A stretch of DNA of 64,000 nt, taken from assembly GCA_016861165.1 (NCBI GenBank), contig BOKV01000003.1:62001-126000 (forward strand), written 5' to 3'. Shown in pieces: positions 63,773-64,000 of this stretch. Numbering within the stretch: position 1 is the first letter of the stretch; the number at the start of each line of letters is the position of its first letter. The position numbers and the translations under genes were made by a program. The notes beneath the pieces are model-generated. The model saw only the letters and a list, made by a program, of their open reading frames with translations. It made no database searches and had not been told where the DNA came from. The stretch is from Alphaproteobacteria bacterium (GTDB taxonomy: Bacteria; Pseudomonadota; Alphaproteobacteria; Rhizobiales; Rhizobiaceae).

Positions 63773-64000
63773 CTATTCGACGATGGGCGCGGCGATCAGC
63801 TCCGCGCCCTTGTCCGCGTGCTTTTCACGAATCTGCGATGCCAGCCGGGGCTCAAGGCAGATGAAGACAACGGACCCGCGCGGCATGTTGTCGGGCGCCA
63901 CGATGGGTACACCCATGTGAGAGCGACCGACACGGGCTTCGTCCTCGTCAACAAAGAAGGCCAAGCGCTTGTCGAGGTGAGCGGCGATCCAGGATCCCGC
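63773..64000 (-). CDS. C-terminal part of a sugar-modifying protein (partial)
   Basis: The frame is open to the right edge of the window, so only the last 75 residues are seen. The stretch AFFVDEDEARVGRSHMGVPIV, then PRGSVVFICLEPRLASQIREKH, resembles the C-terminal domain of sugar C-methyltransferase-type proteins, which ends similar enzymes in glycan clusters. This call is tentative. It lies 32 nt upstream of the methyltransferase/glycosyltransferase fusion on the same strand and is probably in its operon. Confidence 0.5.
   Translation of the reverse strand, partial: AGSWIAAHLDKRLAFFVDEDEARVGRSHMGVPIVAPDNMPRGSVVFICLEPRLASQIREKHADKGAELIAAPIVE

Overview
The window is about 64 kb of high-G+C DNA, densely coded on both strands, with very short intergenic gaps and frequent ATGA/TGATG stop-start overlaps. 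The gene content points to an alphaproteobacterium of the order Hyphomicrobiales (Rhizobiales). The strongest evidence is a complete very-long-chain fatty acid lipid A locus in the rhizobial order (acpXL, fabZXL, fabF2XL, fabF1XL, adhXL, lpxXL). Support comes from a single-cysteine DksA, a PIMT-like gene beside tolC, and a ROK-regulated xylose operon. I cannot name the genus. No phage, transposase, integrase or CRISPR array was seen.

Layout. 1-5263 is a compact signalling-type cluster: a ferredoxin-adenylate cyclase (5' end outside the window), an ABC-exporter-like protein whose ATPase motifs are all degenerate, a stand-alone cyclic-nucleotide-binding protein and a metallo-beta-lactamase-fold hydrolase. 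5358-12866 holds housekeeping genes: phosphoglycolate phosphatase-like HAD, a GGDEF-EAL protein, class I fumarase, DksA, an FAD amine oxidase-like protein and SixA. 12966-16172 holds the YcjX/YcjF pair and a small exported protein. 16221-20128 holds trigger factor, tRNA-Leu(UAG), TolC and a diverged PIMT. 20224-28871 is a divergent catabolic/uptake locus: agmatinase-family hydrolase, ornithine cyclodeaminase-like, class V aminotransferase-like and GMC oxidoreductase, opposite a polar amino acid ABC importer. 28914-36625 is a xylose operon (xylF-xylH-xylG-xylB-xylA) with a divergent ROK repressor. The repressor overlaps a two-heme cytochrome/ASPIC protein pair, and a D-lyxose isomerase follows. 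40690-46254 is the lipid A VLCFA operon.

From 46283 onward the theme is the cell envelope and surface polysaccharide. An L,D-transpeptidase and a GmhB-like phosphatase face a probable 11-gene leftward operon (57673 to 47565). It encodes a domain-swapped HldE-like protein, an RmlA-like nucleotidyltransferase, two SDR sugar enzymes, a SIS isomerase, a two-subunit transketolase, a zinc dehydrogenase, a HAD phosphatase, a small-molecule kinase and a methyltransferase. I infer synthesis of an activated heptose or related unusual sugar. 58079-64000 carries a GT2 glycosyltransferase, an RmlD-like reductase, a sulfotransferase-like protein, a methyltransferase/glycosyltransferase-like fusion and a truncated gene. 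This last part has visibly lower G+C, as expected of a variable glycan region acquired by transfer.

All functions are read by eye from translated sequence; no database search was run. The items most worth following up are the cyclase/pseudo-ABC/CNB/MBL cluster, the heptose-transketolase operon, the heme/ASPIC pair, and several extragenic palindromic elements.
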